This document shows positions 33,360 through 43,530 of a DNA stretch of 64,000 nt, piece after piece (position 1 is the stretch's first letter; every line of letters begins with the position of its first letter). The translations under genes and the position numbers were made by a program. This DNA comes from Microglena sp. YARC. Its lineage: Eukaryota; Chlorophyta; Chlorophyceae; Chlamydomonadales; Chlamydomonadaceae. The notes beneath the pieces are model-generated. The model saw only the letters and a program-made list of their open reading frames with translations, did not search any database and was not told the origin of the DNA. The stretch covers positions 22,019,511-22,083,510 of the forward strand of contig CM039463.1 in the NCBI GenBank assembly GCA_022414725.1, written 5' to 3'.

Positions 33360-33533
33360 TTATTGTGCACGATTGCGGGCAGACCTGTAGAAAGCAACAC
33401 CAGGGTTGGCTTTAGTTGTTCGGTTTGGTTTCTGTTGGTTCTTGTTCATTTAGATTGGTTTGAACTTGGTTTGGGTCTTGTTCACGGGGATTGGTTTGGA
33501 CACACGGTCTGGTTCGGGTTGAGAGCAAGAGCT

Positions 33534-33567
<34 letters not shown>

Positions 33568-33850
33568 CTCTCACCCCCCACACTCCACTGTACTCATCAC
33601 CCTCCCCCCACCCCCACACTCCACTGTACTCATCACCCTCCCTCTCCCTCTCCTCCACCCACACTTCCTTCCCTCCCCCCACCCACCCAGTCCACTGTAC
33701 TCGTTACCCCCACCATCACCACACACACACCACTGTACTCATCAAACCGCACCTCCGAGTGACAAACTGGTCATAGTTGCTTGGTGCTATTTCCACTGGC
33801 TCACTAGGGGGCTGAAGCTCCCAAAAGGGTGGGGGCAGTTCTTGCTCGGG
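33360..33850. other. TTGGT-rich and C-rich low-complexity DNA
   Basis: Degenerate 'ggtttggttt' repeats (33410-33520) are followed by poly-C and a ~45-bp 'cactccactgtactcatcac' repeat (33575-33745). No gene is seen. Confidence 0.75.
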
Positions 33851-34880
33851 GGTTGAATCCTACTCACGAAAACAGAGAAATGCAAAATGAGAATGATAGG
33901 TTGCAACAACAGAATAGCCAAAATTTAGGGGGCACAATGAAGGGAAACATAAGAAATGGTAGGTGGCAACAACAGAATAGCTGAAATTTAGGGAGCACAA
34001 TCCAGTGCGAAATGAAAAGTGGTTGGTTGCAACAACAGAATAGACAAAGGGTGTGGACGGCTCTTGCTTGGGGGTCAACGCGCACTCACAAATACAGAGA
34101 AATGTAAAACGAGAAATGGTAGGTTGCAACAACAGAATAGCCAAAATTTAGGGAGCACAATCAAGGGAAACATAGGAATTGGCAGGTGGAAACAATAGAA
34201 AAGCTGAAGTTTAGGAAGGACAATCAAGTGTGAAATGAAGAGTGGTAGGTTGCAACAACAGAATAGACAAATGGTGTGGACGGCTCTTGCTTGGGGGCAG
34301 GCACCTTCTCACGAAAACAGAGACATGCAAAACGAGAAATGGTATGTTGCAACAACAGAATAGCCGAAGTTTAGGGAGCTCAATCAAGGGAAACATAAGA
34401 AATGGTAGGTGGCAACAACAGAATAGCTGAAGTTTAGGAAGAACAATCAAGCGCGAAATGAAAAGTGGTAGGTTGCAACAACAGATTAGACAAAGGGTGT
34501 GGACGGCTCTTGATTGGGGGTCAACGAGTACTCACAAAAACAGACATGCAAAACGAGAAATGGCAGGTAGCAACAACAGACAGGTCAAAGTTTAGGGGGG
34601 CACAATGAAGGGAAACATAAGAAATGGTAGGTGGCAACAACAGAAAAGCTGAAGTTTAGGAAGCACTATCGAGTGCGAAATGAGAAGTGGTAGGTGGCAA
34701 CAACAGAATAAGGAAAGGGTGTGGACGGCCCTTGCTCGGGGGCCGACACCTACTACAACAGAAAACCAGCAGTCAAAGTTTAGGGAGCACAATCCAGTGC
34801 ATACTGAGAAATGCTAGGTGTCAGCAACAGAATTGCCAAAGTTTGGAAAGCACAATCCAGTGCGAAATGAGAAGAGTCCT
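33850..34880. repeat. Higher-order tandem repeat (~235-bp unit of three ~75-bp monomers)
   Basis: Each higher-order unit has three related monomers carrying 'caacaacagaatag', then 'aatttagggagcacaatc' or 'aagtttaggaag'. It closes with 'acggctcttgcttgggggtc'. About four and a half higher-order units are present. Confidence 0.9.
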
Positions 34881-34959
34881 CCAACCCCACCCACTGGTGA
34901 ACGTTGTTACACAACTAAATTGCGGGCCAGCACCAACCCCGTTATCACATTTGCAATCA

Positions 34960-35175
34960 CCTTCGTTTTTTGGCGGAGTCCCCTCTTCAAGGGGGCGGGA
35001 GCCCCCAGGGTCACCCATTTGTCCGTCCGACCGAAAAAAGAAAAAAAAACTTGAAGCCCGACACGTCACCCAACAGTCGCGTAACCACCTCACTTCCGTT
35101 GCCACCTGTCGCTCCCTCGCGATCACTCTCCGCCAATTTTTACCGTCGCAGGCAACGCTGCATAGAACTTGTTGC
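34960..35175 (+). repeat. Dispersed family A, copy 4
   Basis: It runs from 'tttttggcggagtcccctc' and 'gggggcgggagcccccaggg' through 'tccgtccgaccgaaaaaag' and 'tgccacctgtcgctcc' to 'aacgctgcatagaact'. Confidence 0.75.
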
Positions 35176-35420
35176 TATCACCTTTGATTTATCAGCACAG
35201 AACAAAGAACGTCTAATAGTGAAGAACTATACTTCTTCATACAAAGCAAAACATAATATCGACTTGAATAAGTAATCTCCAATTCAGCACCAACCCTGCT
35301 ATCACTTTTTATCACTTTGTTGCTATCACCTTTGGCTTATCAGCACAGAACAAAGCTAGTAAGATGGTGAAGAACTAGACTTCTTTTTACAAAGCGAAAT
35401 ACACCATTGACTTGAATATG
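35168..35420. repeat. ~125-bp direct duplication
   Basis: 'gttgctatcacctttg', 'atcagcacagaacaaag' and 'gtgaagaacta' each occur twice in order. Confidence 0.85.
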
Positions 35421-36256
35421 TTATCTGCAATTCCTCCACCTGAAATTCCTCCTTCACCCCACCCTCTCTATCACCTCCCCCACCCCCACCCACCATCTGG
35501 GCCCTCCTGGGCGGAGTTCGACACTGTGCCACGACTGGTAGATGCTCAACATCAGATAATTTCACCAATGACCGGGGTCCTTCTGGTGCGCCCCCATCCT
35601 CTCTCATCCTCACTCCCACCCACTATCAACTCCCCCCCACACACACACCCCACCCACACACACTGTCACACACCATCTTTGCCGTCCTGGGCGGAGTTCG
35701 ATGTTGTGCCACTACAGGTAGATGCTCAACATCAGACGATTTCACCTATGACCGGGGTCCTTTCTGGTGCGCCCCCATCCTCTCTCATCCTCACCCCCAG
35801 CCACTACCACCTCCCCCCCACCTTCTATCACCTCCCTACCCCACACACAGTCACCCACCATCTGTGCCGTCTTGGGCGGAGTTTGACGTAGTGCCAATAC
35901 GGGTGGATGCTCCACATCAGTTGACTTTGCCTCAGCACGGGGTCCTTCTGTTGCGCCCTTATCCTCTCTCATCCTCACCCTCACCCACTATCACCTGCCC
36001 CCCCACCCACTATCACCTGCCCCCCCCACCCACTATCACCCCCCACCCACCCACACTGTCACCCACCATCTGTGCCGTCTTGGGCGGAGTTCGACGTAGT
36101 GCCAATACGGGTGGATGCTCCACATCAGTTGACTTTCCATCAGCAAGGGGTCCTTGTGTTGCGCCCTTATCCTCTCTCATCCTCATCCTCACCCACTATC
36201 ACCTGCCCCCCCCACACACTATCACCCCCCCACCCCCCACACACACTGTCACCCAC
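35420..36256 (-). repeat. Tandem exon-like cassettes (VEHLPVVAxxRTPPRRAxM)
   Basis: Four copies of the exon at 36257-36492 occur at about 35490-35585, 35670-35770, 35855-35950 and 36065-36160. Each reads GPRxxxKxSDVEHLPVVALR then TPPRRAQM on the minus strand. Each ends at ATG|GTGGGTG or ATG|GTGTGTG and starts after ACCAG or AACAG. The intron-like spacers are C-rich. Exon copies are about 89-90 nt, so frame is not obviously kept. Confidence 0.7.
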
Positions 36257-36492
36257 CATCTTGGCCCTCCTAGGCGGAGTTCGACGTAGTGCCACTACTG
36301 GTAGATGCTCAACCTCGGATGACTTTGCATCAGCGCGGGGTCCTTCTGGAGTGGCAGACCGACGACTGGAACGTCGCACTGCTTGCGTCTCCTGCTGCCG
36401 GTTATCCTGCTTGCGCACCCGAGCCTGTTTAGGCTCCCCCTCTGCTATTTGAATGTCCATGGCATCCATCATCATGCGCACTCTCCGTGCGA
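36257..36492 (-). CDS. Putative parental exon of the VEHLPVVA cassette
   Basis: It opens at 36481 with MRMMMDAMDIQIAEGEPKQA, continues through an Arg/Gln-rich stretch and then the SEVEHLPVVALRRTPPRRA block. It ends at the donor AAGATG|GTGGGTGAC. A plausible acceptor, CCAACAG, sits just upstream at 36493. It is longer and less repetitive at its 5' side than the four downstream copies, which suggests it is the source. No family is recognised. Confidence 0.4.
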
Positions 36493-36499
36493 CTGTTGG

Positions 36500-36840
36500 A
36501 TTTGGTGTGGGATGGGTGTTTGAGGAGTCATGGGGGGAGGGGAGGAGGGGGGAGGAGGGGGAGCGGTGGGCAAGAAGGGGAGGGGAGGAAGGAAGGTGTG
36601 TGTGGGGGGGGGGGAAGAACTCGCCGTGCGACTGTTGGATTTGGTGCGGGATGGGTGTTTGAGGAGGCAGGTGGGGTTGGAGGAGGGGGTGAAGGAGAGG
36701 AGAGGGGAGAAAGTAGGGGGTGGGGGGAAGAACTCGCCGTGCGACTGTTGGATTTGGTGTGGGATGGGTGTTTGAGGAGGCAGGTGGGGGAGGGGAGAGG
36801 AGGGGAGAGAGGAAAGTGAGAGAGCATAGCAGATACTATG
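36500..36840. repeat. ~125-bp tandem repeat (CGTGCGACTGTTGGATTTGG)
   Basis: 'cgtgcgactgttggatttgg' and 'gggatgggtgtttgagga' recur three times, separated by G/A-rich runs, with a fourth partial copy at 37078. The first repeat overlaps the acceptor of the 36257-36492 exon. Confidence 0.85.
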
Positions 36841-37014
36841 TGGTGCAAGGGCAAGTACCTAATTAGATGGCTTACTGTATTAGATTTATAATGTTGGTTT
36901 CTGGCTGGCTTTCTTAGTTCTTACTGTGTTTCTTTGGTTCTGAATGAAGATGTTTGTGCTTACTGTGCGGCTGGACCGAAATACAATTGTGTAACACCTT
37001 TACCAGAGAGAGAA

Positions 37015-37075
<61 letters not shown>

Positions 37076-37525
37076 ATGCGACTGTTGGATTAGGTATTTG
37101 AGGAGTCAGGTGTGAGATGGGAGGGGAGGGTGAGGGTAAGGTGAGGAGGTGAGGGTAGGCTTCTTGAGTAGATGGGAGGGGAGGCAGTGATTTGTTTTTC
37201 AAATCTGAAAGTGGATTTTCCCTAGCTTTATGGTTCTAGGCCTCCTCCAGGGACAGCATTTTAGTGCTTTCCATTGCTTTCTGTATCCTTTTAGGGCCAT
37301 TTAGGGGGGGGGGTCTTTTTATAGCGACAATTTTGCTAAAACGGGGTCAAAACTAGCTATCGCTATATATAGCGGAAATAAAAATCCCTGTGGGGAGGGA
37401 CAGGGTAAGGTGAGGCGAGGCTTCTTGAGCAAAAGATTAATCCCTGGAACCCACTTGGAAATTGTAAACAGCGAATTAAATCAAAAATCGACTATCTTGC
37501 TATTACCAAATATCTTTCAGATGTG
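36840..37525. other. Unique stretch with (GA)n microsatellite
   Basis: (GA)n lies at about 37006-37072. No gene is recognised in the remainder. Confidence 0.6.
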
Positions 37526-37665
37526 TAGGGAACGGCGATATGATATCATATGATGCCGGCAGCCTGACTAGGCTAAAGTTACCATTTATATACAATATCA
37601 TATGATGCAGTGTGTAAAATATCAAACTCGCCTTTGGCCAACATCCGATAATATGCCGGTCCCTG
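37526..37665. mobile_element. MITE family 1 copy
   Basis: It starts TAGGGAACGGCGATATGAT and ends 'aatatgccggtccctg'. The interior is colinear with 42283-42440. The flanks do not show a clean 8-bp duplication. Confidence 0.8.
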
Positions 37666-37786
37666 AGGATATGTGATTCGCTGTTATCCTTTTCGAATTT
37701 TTTGTTTAATATACAAGTTTTCATTCATCTGTAGAGAATGGCTTCAAAAATTGCTTTAGCAGTTTGTTGCGGATATCCATTGGTGA

Positions 37787-37850
37787 TCGGCCCCACTGCA
37801 AGCAAACGGGGTGGCCCCGTCAACCTCACGCCTTGTAATACGGCGTAGCA
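37787..37850. repeat. Family C repeat, copy 2
   Basis: It shares 'actgcaagcaaacggggtgg', 'ccccgtcaacctcacgcct' and 'acggcgta' with 22262-22327. Confidence 0.65.
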
Positions 37851-37914
37851 TATACCAGTGTATATTTATTTTGTTGCAGATATTCCTGAATTAAAGCAGT
37901 ATCGAATCAATTTT

Positions 37915-38055
37915 TCACAGTAGCATGAACTCAGGGCCCCCGTTGGTCAAACAATTGTTTAGGATTCAGCTCACCAGCGATTTTTGGCGGAGCCCCTCCT
38001 GTCATGGTTGGGCTTTTTCTTTTAGCCTATTTGGTCTACCCCTGGACTGTGACAA
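37915..38055 (+). repeat. Dispersed family B, copy 3
   Basis: It covers the full length seen at 7780-7935: 'cagtagcatgaactcagggc', 'ggttgggctttttctttta' and 'gcctatttggtctacccctg'. Confidence 0.75.
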
Positions 38056-38104
38056 CTATCTCAGATATCCCTGAGTTGAATTCGCAGGGTGTTCCACGCT
38101 GTTT

Positions 38105-38292
38105 CTTTTGGGGGCTACTCATGGCAGCTTCCCGCCAGCTCCAATAGCCAGCCACTGTGTAAAACCCAAAGCTTGCAGCTGCATTGGAATGCCTTTCATG
38201 TCAGCCTTCAAACGCACTAGCTAGCTTCAGGTTTGGCCCAAGGACAGGGAAGCCTAGAAGCTGCTACCCGTAGCCCCAAAAATATATAGTGG
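38105..38292 (-). mobile_element. MITE family 2 copy (reverse orientation)
   Basis: Reverse-complemented, it reads 'gcagcttctaggcttccctg', 'gaagctagctagtgcg', 'gctgacatgaaaggcattcc' and 'ggaagctgccatgagtagcc', matching 39380-39575 and 44255-44459. The ends carry CACT / CACG-type termini followed by TTT runs and GGGGCTA. Confidence 0.7.
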
Positions 38293-38389
38293 TGATTCAG
38301 CCAAGCTATCTCGCAACCACACCACACCACACCACACAAACACACACACACACATTGACGAAGACGCAAGCAGCCTTAAAGTTCAAGTT

Positions 38390-38850
38390 CACATGAAGTC
38401 ATGCAACCAAGTTCACATGAAGCCATGTAACTAAGTTCAAGTTCAAGTTCACATGAAGCCACATAACCAATTTCAAATTCAAATTCAAACCCTCACCTGC
38501 CCTGATGCTGACACGCCTGCGCTAGTGATTGCCTAGTGTGCCTGCTGGGCGGCCTTTTCAAATTCAAATTTAAATTCACACCTGCCCGTGATGCTGTCAC
38601 GCCTGTATTGGTGATGGCCTTGTGTGCCTGCTGGGCGGCCTTTTCAAATTCAAATTCAAATCCTCACCTGCCTGTGATGCTGTCACGCCTGTACTGGTGA
38701 TGGCCTTGTGTGCCTCCTGGGCAGCCTTTTAAAATTCAAATTCCCACCTGCCCGTGATGCTGTCATGCCTGTACTGGTGATGGCCTTGTGTGCCTGCTGG
38801 GCGGCCTTTTCAAATTCAAATTTAAATTCACACCTGCCCGTGATGCTGTC
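38390..38850 (-). repeat. Tandem exon-like cassettes (AAQQAHKAITSTGVTASRAG)
   Basis: Five units of about 85-100 bp each encode AAQQAHKAITSTGVTA or a close variant on the minus strand. They end at GGGCAG|GTGTGAATT or GGCAG|GTGAGG and are separated by 'tttgaatttgaatttgaaa' intron-like DNA. They repeat the 3' end of the exon at 38850-39280. Confidence 0.7.
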
Positions 38851-39280
38851 ACGCCTGTACTGGTGATGGCCTTGTGTGCTTGCTGGGCGGCTTTTTGGGC
38901 ACTACTGACCAAGCTAGAGAGGGGTGTGCCCAGGCTGGACGCCAACCCTGCATCCTGATTAGGATCTACATCCTGATCAGGGTCCGCGTCCTGATCGGGC
39001 TCTGCGTCCTGATCAGGCTCCACCCCTTCGGCCTGGGCCCACATAGGATTGTGCCAGTTGATGGGAGTAGATGTGTTGGGATGAACCGCTTGTACTGCTG
39101 ACACTTCTACCTCACTGCCGAATCCAGTGACCTGCGACCCGTCCAGGGTGGGTGTCATGACGGGCGAGGAGACAGCTAGGGCTGACATTTCTATCTCACT
39201 CCCAAAGCATGATGGGGTGATGTCTGGGGTGCAGCCTGCGTCAGGGGTAGTGTGGATCAGAGTTTTTAAGTGGTGTGTGT
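38850..39280 (-). CDS. Minus-strand exon with acidic hexapeptide repeats
   Basis: The open stretch encodes TPDAGCTPDITPSCFGSEIE, two FGSE(I/V)E(M/V)SA repeats, then four to five EPDQDA-type hexapeptides, a Ser/Leu segment and finally AQKAAQQAHKAITSTGVTASRAG before the donor GCAG|GTGTGAAT. The composition is biased but non-microsatellite, and the donor is shared with the downstream tandem copies. The 5' boundary probably lies near 39240-39280, because a poly-G/GT tract begins beyond it. It may be the exon following 39780-40298 in the same gene. No family is recognised. Confidence 0.45.
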
Positions 39281-39284
39281 GGGT

Positions 39285-39375
39285 GTGTGGGTGTGTGGGT
39301 GTGTGGGTGTGTGGTGTGGTGTGGTGTGGTGTGGTGTGGTGGTGGGGGGGGGGGGGGGGGGGGGGGGGGGGGGCT
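39285..39375. repeat. GTGTG and poly-G tract
   Basis: (GGGTGT)n passes into (GTGTG)n and then about 30 G. Assembly length here is likely unreliable. Confidence 0.95.
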
Positions 39376-39379
39376 GTGT

Positions 39380-39575
39380 GTAGCAGCTTCATGTGTAGCA
39401 GCTTCTAGACAGCTCCTTTCCCCCGTCCTCGAGCCAAACATGAAGCGAGCTAGTGCGGCTTGAAGCTGACATGATGGGCTTTCTAATGCAGCTAACAGCT
39501 TTGGGTTGACCCCAGCGGATGGGGAATGGAGCTGGATGGAAGCTGCCATGCATAGCCCCAAAAAGAAAGAGAGGT
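39380..39575 (+). mobile_element. MITE family 2 copy
   Basis: It has 'gtagcagcttctagacagct', 'gaagctgacatgatgggctt', 'cagctaacagctttggg' and the inverted end 'gaagctgccatgcatagccc'. Its left terminus is blurred by a duplicated 'tgtgtagcagcttc'. Confidence 0.7.
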
Positions 39576-39711
39576 GGGGAAGTTAGCCCACATTTGAGTT
39601 AGCCCACAGTTACACCAAAAACCTGAACTATAAACCTTTGTCTCACAGTCTAGACCACACAACTCTGACCCCCCTAAACTTAACTAGGGGCTCCCTTCCC
39701 CAGGACCAGGA

Positions 39712-39782
39712 TTTGTTTTTACTGCTGAAGACGGCGAGCAGCCAAATTGCTGGCTGAAGCAATGTAACCAAGTTCAAGTTCA
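39712..39782 (+). repeat. Family D repeat copy
   Basis: 'tttttactgctgaagacggc', 'gagcagccaaattgctggct' and 'atgtaaccaagttcaag' match 28792-28862, 29920-29992 and 31520-31578. Confidence 0.8.
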
Positions 39783-40298
39783 AGTTCTTCCCCAGGACGC
39801 ACCAGGGGTATGCATGGGGGAGCGGGCAAAGGGACTTAGAGCCCTCACAATAGGCGACACTCCCCGAGACACAAAGTTCAGTGTATCTGTTGGACGGCCG
39901 ATGGGGGTTAGTGCCCTCACAATTGGCGACACTCCTCGAGAGATGAGGCTCACTGTTTCTGTTGGAAAGTCCCATGGGGTCAAGATGCGGGGCTCCTCCT
40001 CCTGGTTGGGTGCATTGGACCCCCTGTACCATGCCAGCCTGGCAAGCGACTGTACTGCCTCCACCGCCAAGCGCAGCACTGCAATGCCCACCAGCACCGT
40101 GGCAGTGACCGCCAGGGAGACAGCTATGGCCTTGACGAGCACTGGGCCACGGTCAGTGGATTTTTTGTAGGAGTCAAACTGCGCCCAGAGAGGGTGGAGG
40201 GAGCTCCTCAGTCGGATGCAGTGGTACCAGATGAATTCTAGCTGCTTGGAACTTTGTTGTTGCAAGGACTCAAAATATGCCAGCAAGGAGGCTGACAT
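39780..40298 (-). CDS. Putative membrane-protein exon (one TM helix)
   Basis: A 172-codon ORF starts at an ATG in a favourable context (GACACCATGTCAG). After a polar N-terminus (MSASLLAYFESLQQQSSKQL) comes one strong hydrophobic helix at about residues 54-78 (KAIAVSLAVTATVLVGIAVL) and an acidic stretch. Two tandem repeats of SRGVSPIVRAL then follow. It reads like a genuine first exon. The ORF end at 39780 is probably read-through into an intron; a donor-like CCTG|GTGCGT lies about 15 nt before it. It may be tail- or signal-anchored, and the compartment is unknown. The family is not recognised. Confidence 0.5.
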   Translation of the reverse strand: MSASLLAYFESLQQQSSKQLEFIWYHCIRLRSSLHPLWAQFDSYKKSTDRGPVLVKAIAVSLAVTATVLVGIAVLRLAVEAVQSLARLAWYRGSNAPNQEEEPRILTPWDFPTETVSLISRGVSPIVRALTPIGRPTDTLNFVSRGVSPIVRALSPFARSPMHTPGASWGRT

Positions 40299-40369
40299 GG
40301 TGTCGCCAAGGTGGTGCAGGACGCTGCTGGGTGGGAGCTTGAAGTGGTAGGCTGGGGCAAACCTAGAGG

Positions 40370-40850
40370 CAGCATGGAATGATGGGTTGAGGCAGGGAGG
40401 GAGGGATGGAGGGAGGGTGGATTGAGGGGTGGAGGGAGGAGTGAATTGGAGGTGGACTGAAGGGTGGATTGAGGGAGGGAGGGTGGGAGGGTAGGAGGGA
40501 GGGAGGGAGGGAGGGAGGGAGGGAGGAGGGAGGGAGGGAGGGAGGGAGGGGTGGATTGAAGGGTGGATTGAGGGAGGGAGGAGGGAGGGAGGGAGGGAGG
40601 GAGGGAGGGAGGGAGGGAGAAGGGGAGGGAGGAGGAAGGGAGGGAGGGATGGAGAAGGGAGGGTGGGAGGTAGAGGGTGAGGGAGGGGGGGATTGCGGGA
40701 GGAGAGAGAGGAGGGGGGGGATTGGAGGTGGACTGAAGGGTGGATTGAGGGAGGGAGGGAGGGAGAGAGGGGAGGATTGGGGGGAGGGAGGGAGGGAGGG
40801 AGGGAGGGGGGGATTAAGGGGTGGATTGAGTGGTGGATTGAGCGGTGGAG
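40370..40850. repeat. (GGGA)n-rich minisatellite
   Basis: (GGGA)n is interrupted by 'ggtggattgagggaggga' units. Opposite-strand Pro/Ser ORFs are repeat translations. Confidence 0.97.
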
Positions 40851-40857
40851 ATAAGCT

Positions 40858-41062
40858 CATATCCTGTAGCTTAAACAGGCCTCTCTAAGGACCTTCCTTG
40901 TCTTCCAGCCCCCATCCACCATGTGCTAGGCTGTGCCCTCACTACCTCCCCTCACACACCTGCTCATGAAGCTCTTGTCCTGTAGCTTAAATAGGCCTCC
41001 CTTAGGACCTCCCTTGTCTTCCAGCACCCATCCACCATTTGCTAGGCTGTAACCCTCCTTGC
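40858..41062. repeat. ~118-bp direct duplication
   Basis: 'cctgtagcttaaa(c/t)aggcct', 'cccttgtcttccag' and 'cccatccaccat' occur at about 40862-40930 and 40979-41048. The second copy forms the coding end of the 40926-41672 ORF. Confidence 0.9.
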
Positions 41063-41672
41063 TTTCCACGACTCCTTCACAGACCTCACTGCCATCTCTC
41101 TGACTGCAATCTTGCAAAGCCACCTTCGCGCCTTCAATAAAGTCCCCTTGCCCCCCACTGCTGCTTTCACTGCCTTGGGCGTGGCCCCCCTCACTGGGCC
41201 TGCTGCTTTCACTGCCTTGGGTGTGGCCCCCCTCACTGGGCCTGCTCCTTTCACTGTCTCGGGCATGGCCCCCCTCACTGGGTCTGCTGCTTTCACTGCC
41301 TTGGGCAAGGACCCCCTCGCATGCCTCTACAACCTCCCCTCCATCAGCCTCAGTGTCCCCACAACCCTCTTCTGATGCAGTTGTGCTGGTCCAGCATTCA
41401 TCGCCAGCCTGGCTCCAGATACAGAATTCCCCAGCTTCACCAGTGCTCTCCAGTTTCTCAGAAGCTGCTGAAAAGAGGGCTAGGGACACACCGTCAGGCG
41501 ATACGGCTGAACTGCTGCTGTACCACAGGGTGCTGTTAGCTCCTGGGGAGGTGATGAAACTCGTGTTTTGTGCTTGCATGGGAATCTCTGCTCCATGCTC
41601 CTGTCCAAAGCCCCCCAGGGGGCAAGTGATCAAGACTTTGGGCCATGGAAGTGCTGAGGATGAATTGAACAA
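40926..41672 (-). CDS. Ser/Gly-rich ORF with 14-residue repeats
   Basis: This 248-codon minus-strand ORF has a non-repetitive first half (for example CPLGGFGQEHGAEIPMQAQN), an acidic middle and then four copies of a QGSESSRPSEGGHA-type 14-residue repeat (42 bp, frame-preserving). The end reads LQDCSQRDGSEVCEGVVE and a GGLFKLQDKS segment that is duplicated further downstream. The repeat units carry synonymous-looking differences. It may be one exon or a short gene. The first ATG-like start is uncertain, since the frame extends a little upstream. The low-complexity hydrophilic profile suggests a disordered protein. No family is recognised. Confidence 0.45.
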   Translation of the reverse strand: MFNSSSALPWPKVLITCPLGGFGQEHGAEIPMQAQNTSFITSPGANSTLWYSSSSAVSPDGVSLALFSAASEKLESTGEAGEFCIWSQAGDECWTSTTASEEGCGDTEADGGEVVEACEGVLAQGSESSRPSEGGHARDSERSRPSEGGHTQGSESSRPSEGGHAQGSESSSGGQGDFIEGAKVALQDCSQRDGSEVCEGVVESKEGYSLANGGWVLEDKGGPKGGLFKLQDKSFMSRCVRGGSEGTA

Positions 41673-41689
41673 AGATTCCCATGCTGCTT

Positions 41690-43060
41690 CTTTTATAAGC
41701 GCCTCGTTTACAAATCTTTGAAACCTGCATGCATGTGTTTGTGTACTTCAGTAGTCTATTTCCTAGATAAATTTTCAGTAGACCTTGTTTACAAATCTAT
41801 GAAACTTGCGTGCATGTGTTTGTCTAGTTCAAAAGTCAATTTACAAGGGAACGTATAAACGCCTCGTTTACAAACCTTTGAAACCTGCATGCAAGTGTTT
41901 GTGTACTTCAGTAGTCTGTTTCCGAGGGAAATTTTCCACTAGACCTTGTATACAAATCTGTGAAACTTGTGTGCATGTGTTTGCCTTTTTCAAAAGTCCA
42001 TTTACAAGCGAACGTATAAAAGCCTCGTTCGCAAATATGTGGAACCTGCATGTATGTGTTTGTGTACTTCAGCAGTCCATTTCAAAGGAATTTTTGTGTG
42101 CTATATCTCGTATGCACATGTGTGACACCCGGGTGCATGTGTTAGTCTAGTTCAGCAGCCCATTTCCAAGGAAAGGCATATATGCCTTGTTAAAAAATCT
42201 GTTGAACATGCATGCATGTGTTAGTGTACTACAGTAATCCATTTCCAAGGGAATTTTGAAGTAGACCTCGTATGCAAATGGGTAGGGAACAGCAATATCA
42301 TATCATGCTATCATATGATGCCGGCAGTCTGACTTGGCTGAAGTTACCATTTATATACAATATCATATGATGCAGTTTGTATGATATCATATGATATCAT
42401 ACTCGGCTTTGGTCAACGTCATATGATATGCCGGTCCCTGCAAATGTGACACCTGGATGCATGTGCTTATGTAGTTCAGCAGTCCATTCCCAAGGGAATG
42501 TTTAAGCACTTTGTTCACAAATCTGTTAAACTTGCAAGCATGTGTTTGTGTACTTCTGTACTCCATTCCCAACGGATTTTTTTAGTGGACCTTGTAAGCA
42601 AATGTGTGACACCTTGATGCATGTGTTTGTGTAGTTCAGCAGTCCATTCCCAAGGGAATGTATATGCACCTTGTTCACAAATCTGTTAAACCTGCATGCA
42701 TGTGTTTGTATACTTTAGTATTCCATTCCCAACGGATTTTTTTAGTGGACCTCTTAAGCGAATGTGTGACACCTGGATCCATGTGTTTGTCTAGTTCAGC
42801 AGTCCACTTTCAAGCCGCCGGCTTGAATGCTTATGAGTTCCCTTGAAGGGAACTCATGAGCACCTCGTTTAAAAATCTGTTGAACACGCATGCATGTACT
42901 TGTATACTTCAGTAGTCCATTCCAAGGGTTTTTTCAGTAGACCTTGCTTGTACATCTGTAAAACTTGCACGCATGTTTTGCGTTGTTCAGCAGTCCATTT
43001 CCGAGGGGAATTATCCATAAACCTCATTTATAAATCTGTGAAACCTGCCGCCGTGTTTTG
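41690..43060. repeat. ~81-bp tandem array, about 15 units
   Basis: Units share '(a/g)cct(c/t)gtttacaaatctg', 'gcatgcatgtgtttgtgta' and 'cttcagtagtccatttccaa'. Spacing is about 80-82 bp, with two alternating subtypes. 81 bp is divisible by three, so one plus-strand frame stays open for 114 codons (41806-42150), but nothing else suggests coding. A MITE interrupts the array at 42283-42440. Confidence 0.92.
42283..42440. mobile_element. MITE family 1 copy with near-perfect 8-bp TSD
   Basis: It starts TAGGGAACAGCAATATCAT and ends 'atatgccggtccctg'. It is flanked by 'caaatggg' (42275-42282) and 'caaatgtg' (42441-42448). The surrounding tandem units ('gcaaatgtgtgacacc') give the empty-site sequence. 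This is the most complete member of the family. Confidence 0.88.
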
Positions 43061-43189
43061 TGCAATCGGCACAACAATTGCGAGGAAACTTTACCGTTGA
43101 TAGATGGCACGGGCAATGTGTTTTGTTTGTGATGCTCCTTGCAGAAAAGAGGAGGTGCAAGCACAACCGGATGTACACATAGGCATGCG

Positions 43190-43217
43190 AAGATGATGAT
43201 GGTGATGATGGTGATGG

Positions 43218-43248
<31 letters not shown>

Positions 43249-43268
43249 GATGATGGTGATGATGATGG

Positions 43269-43310
<42 letters not shown>

Positions 43311-43370
43311 GAAGGAGGAGGAGGAGGGTCACATGATCCTGGTGCCCTATTGGACTCCATGTGTGCCAAA
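43190..43370. repeat. GAT tract with conserved flank, copy 3
   Basis: (GAT)n to about 43308 and GGAGGA are followed by 'tcctggtgccctattggact' and 'ccatgtgtgcc'. Confidence 0.85.
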
Positions 43371-43530
43371 AGCTTGATGGAGTCAAGGGGGACTTCGGAG
43401 CATCACAACCAAATAAAGTTGACTGCTACATCTGTCGTATGCAAAATAAGGCTGCCCACTCCATGTCAAAACGAAAATATTCGAAGTGAAGCAATACGAT
43501 GATACACTCGTTATTCTGCACGCTGCTTAC

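Larger units (their letters stand above)
29220..33360 (-). repeat. Large degenerate tandem array of ~200-bp (and ~120-bp) units
   Basis: Landmarks are 'gctaaccactccagagagag', 'gtgctctggggatctgtggt', 'ttggaccacagc' and 'cctttgtgtaaagtgtgcc'. Units at 30430-31300 are most regular (203 bp) and on the minus strand each begins an ORF MSSAATPAMDMLA...KALLWSYIY of about 60 codons. Units outside this core are shorter and more diverged. 203 bp does not preserve frame, so these are more likely repeat units than one protein. Between 31600 and 32010 a 'gcagcgtcctgaacaaccc' block occurs three times. Confidence 0.8.
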
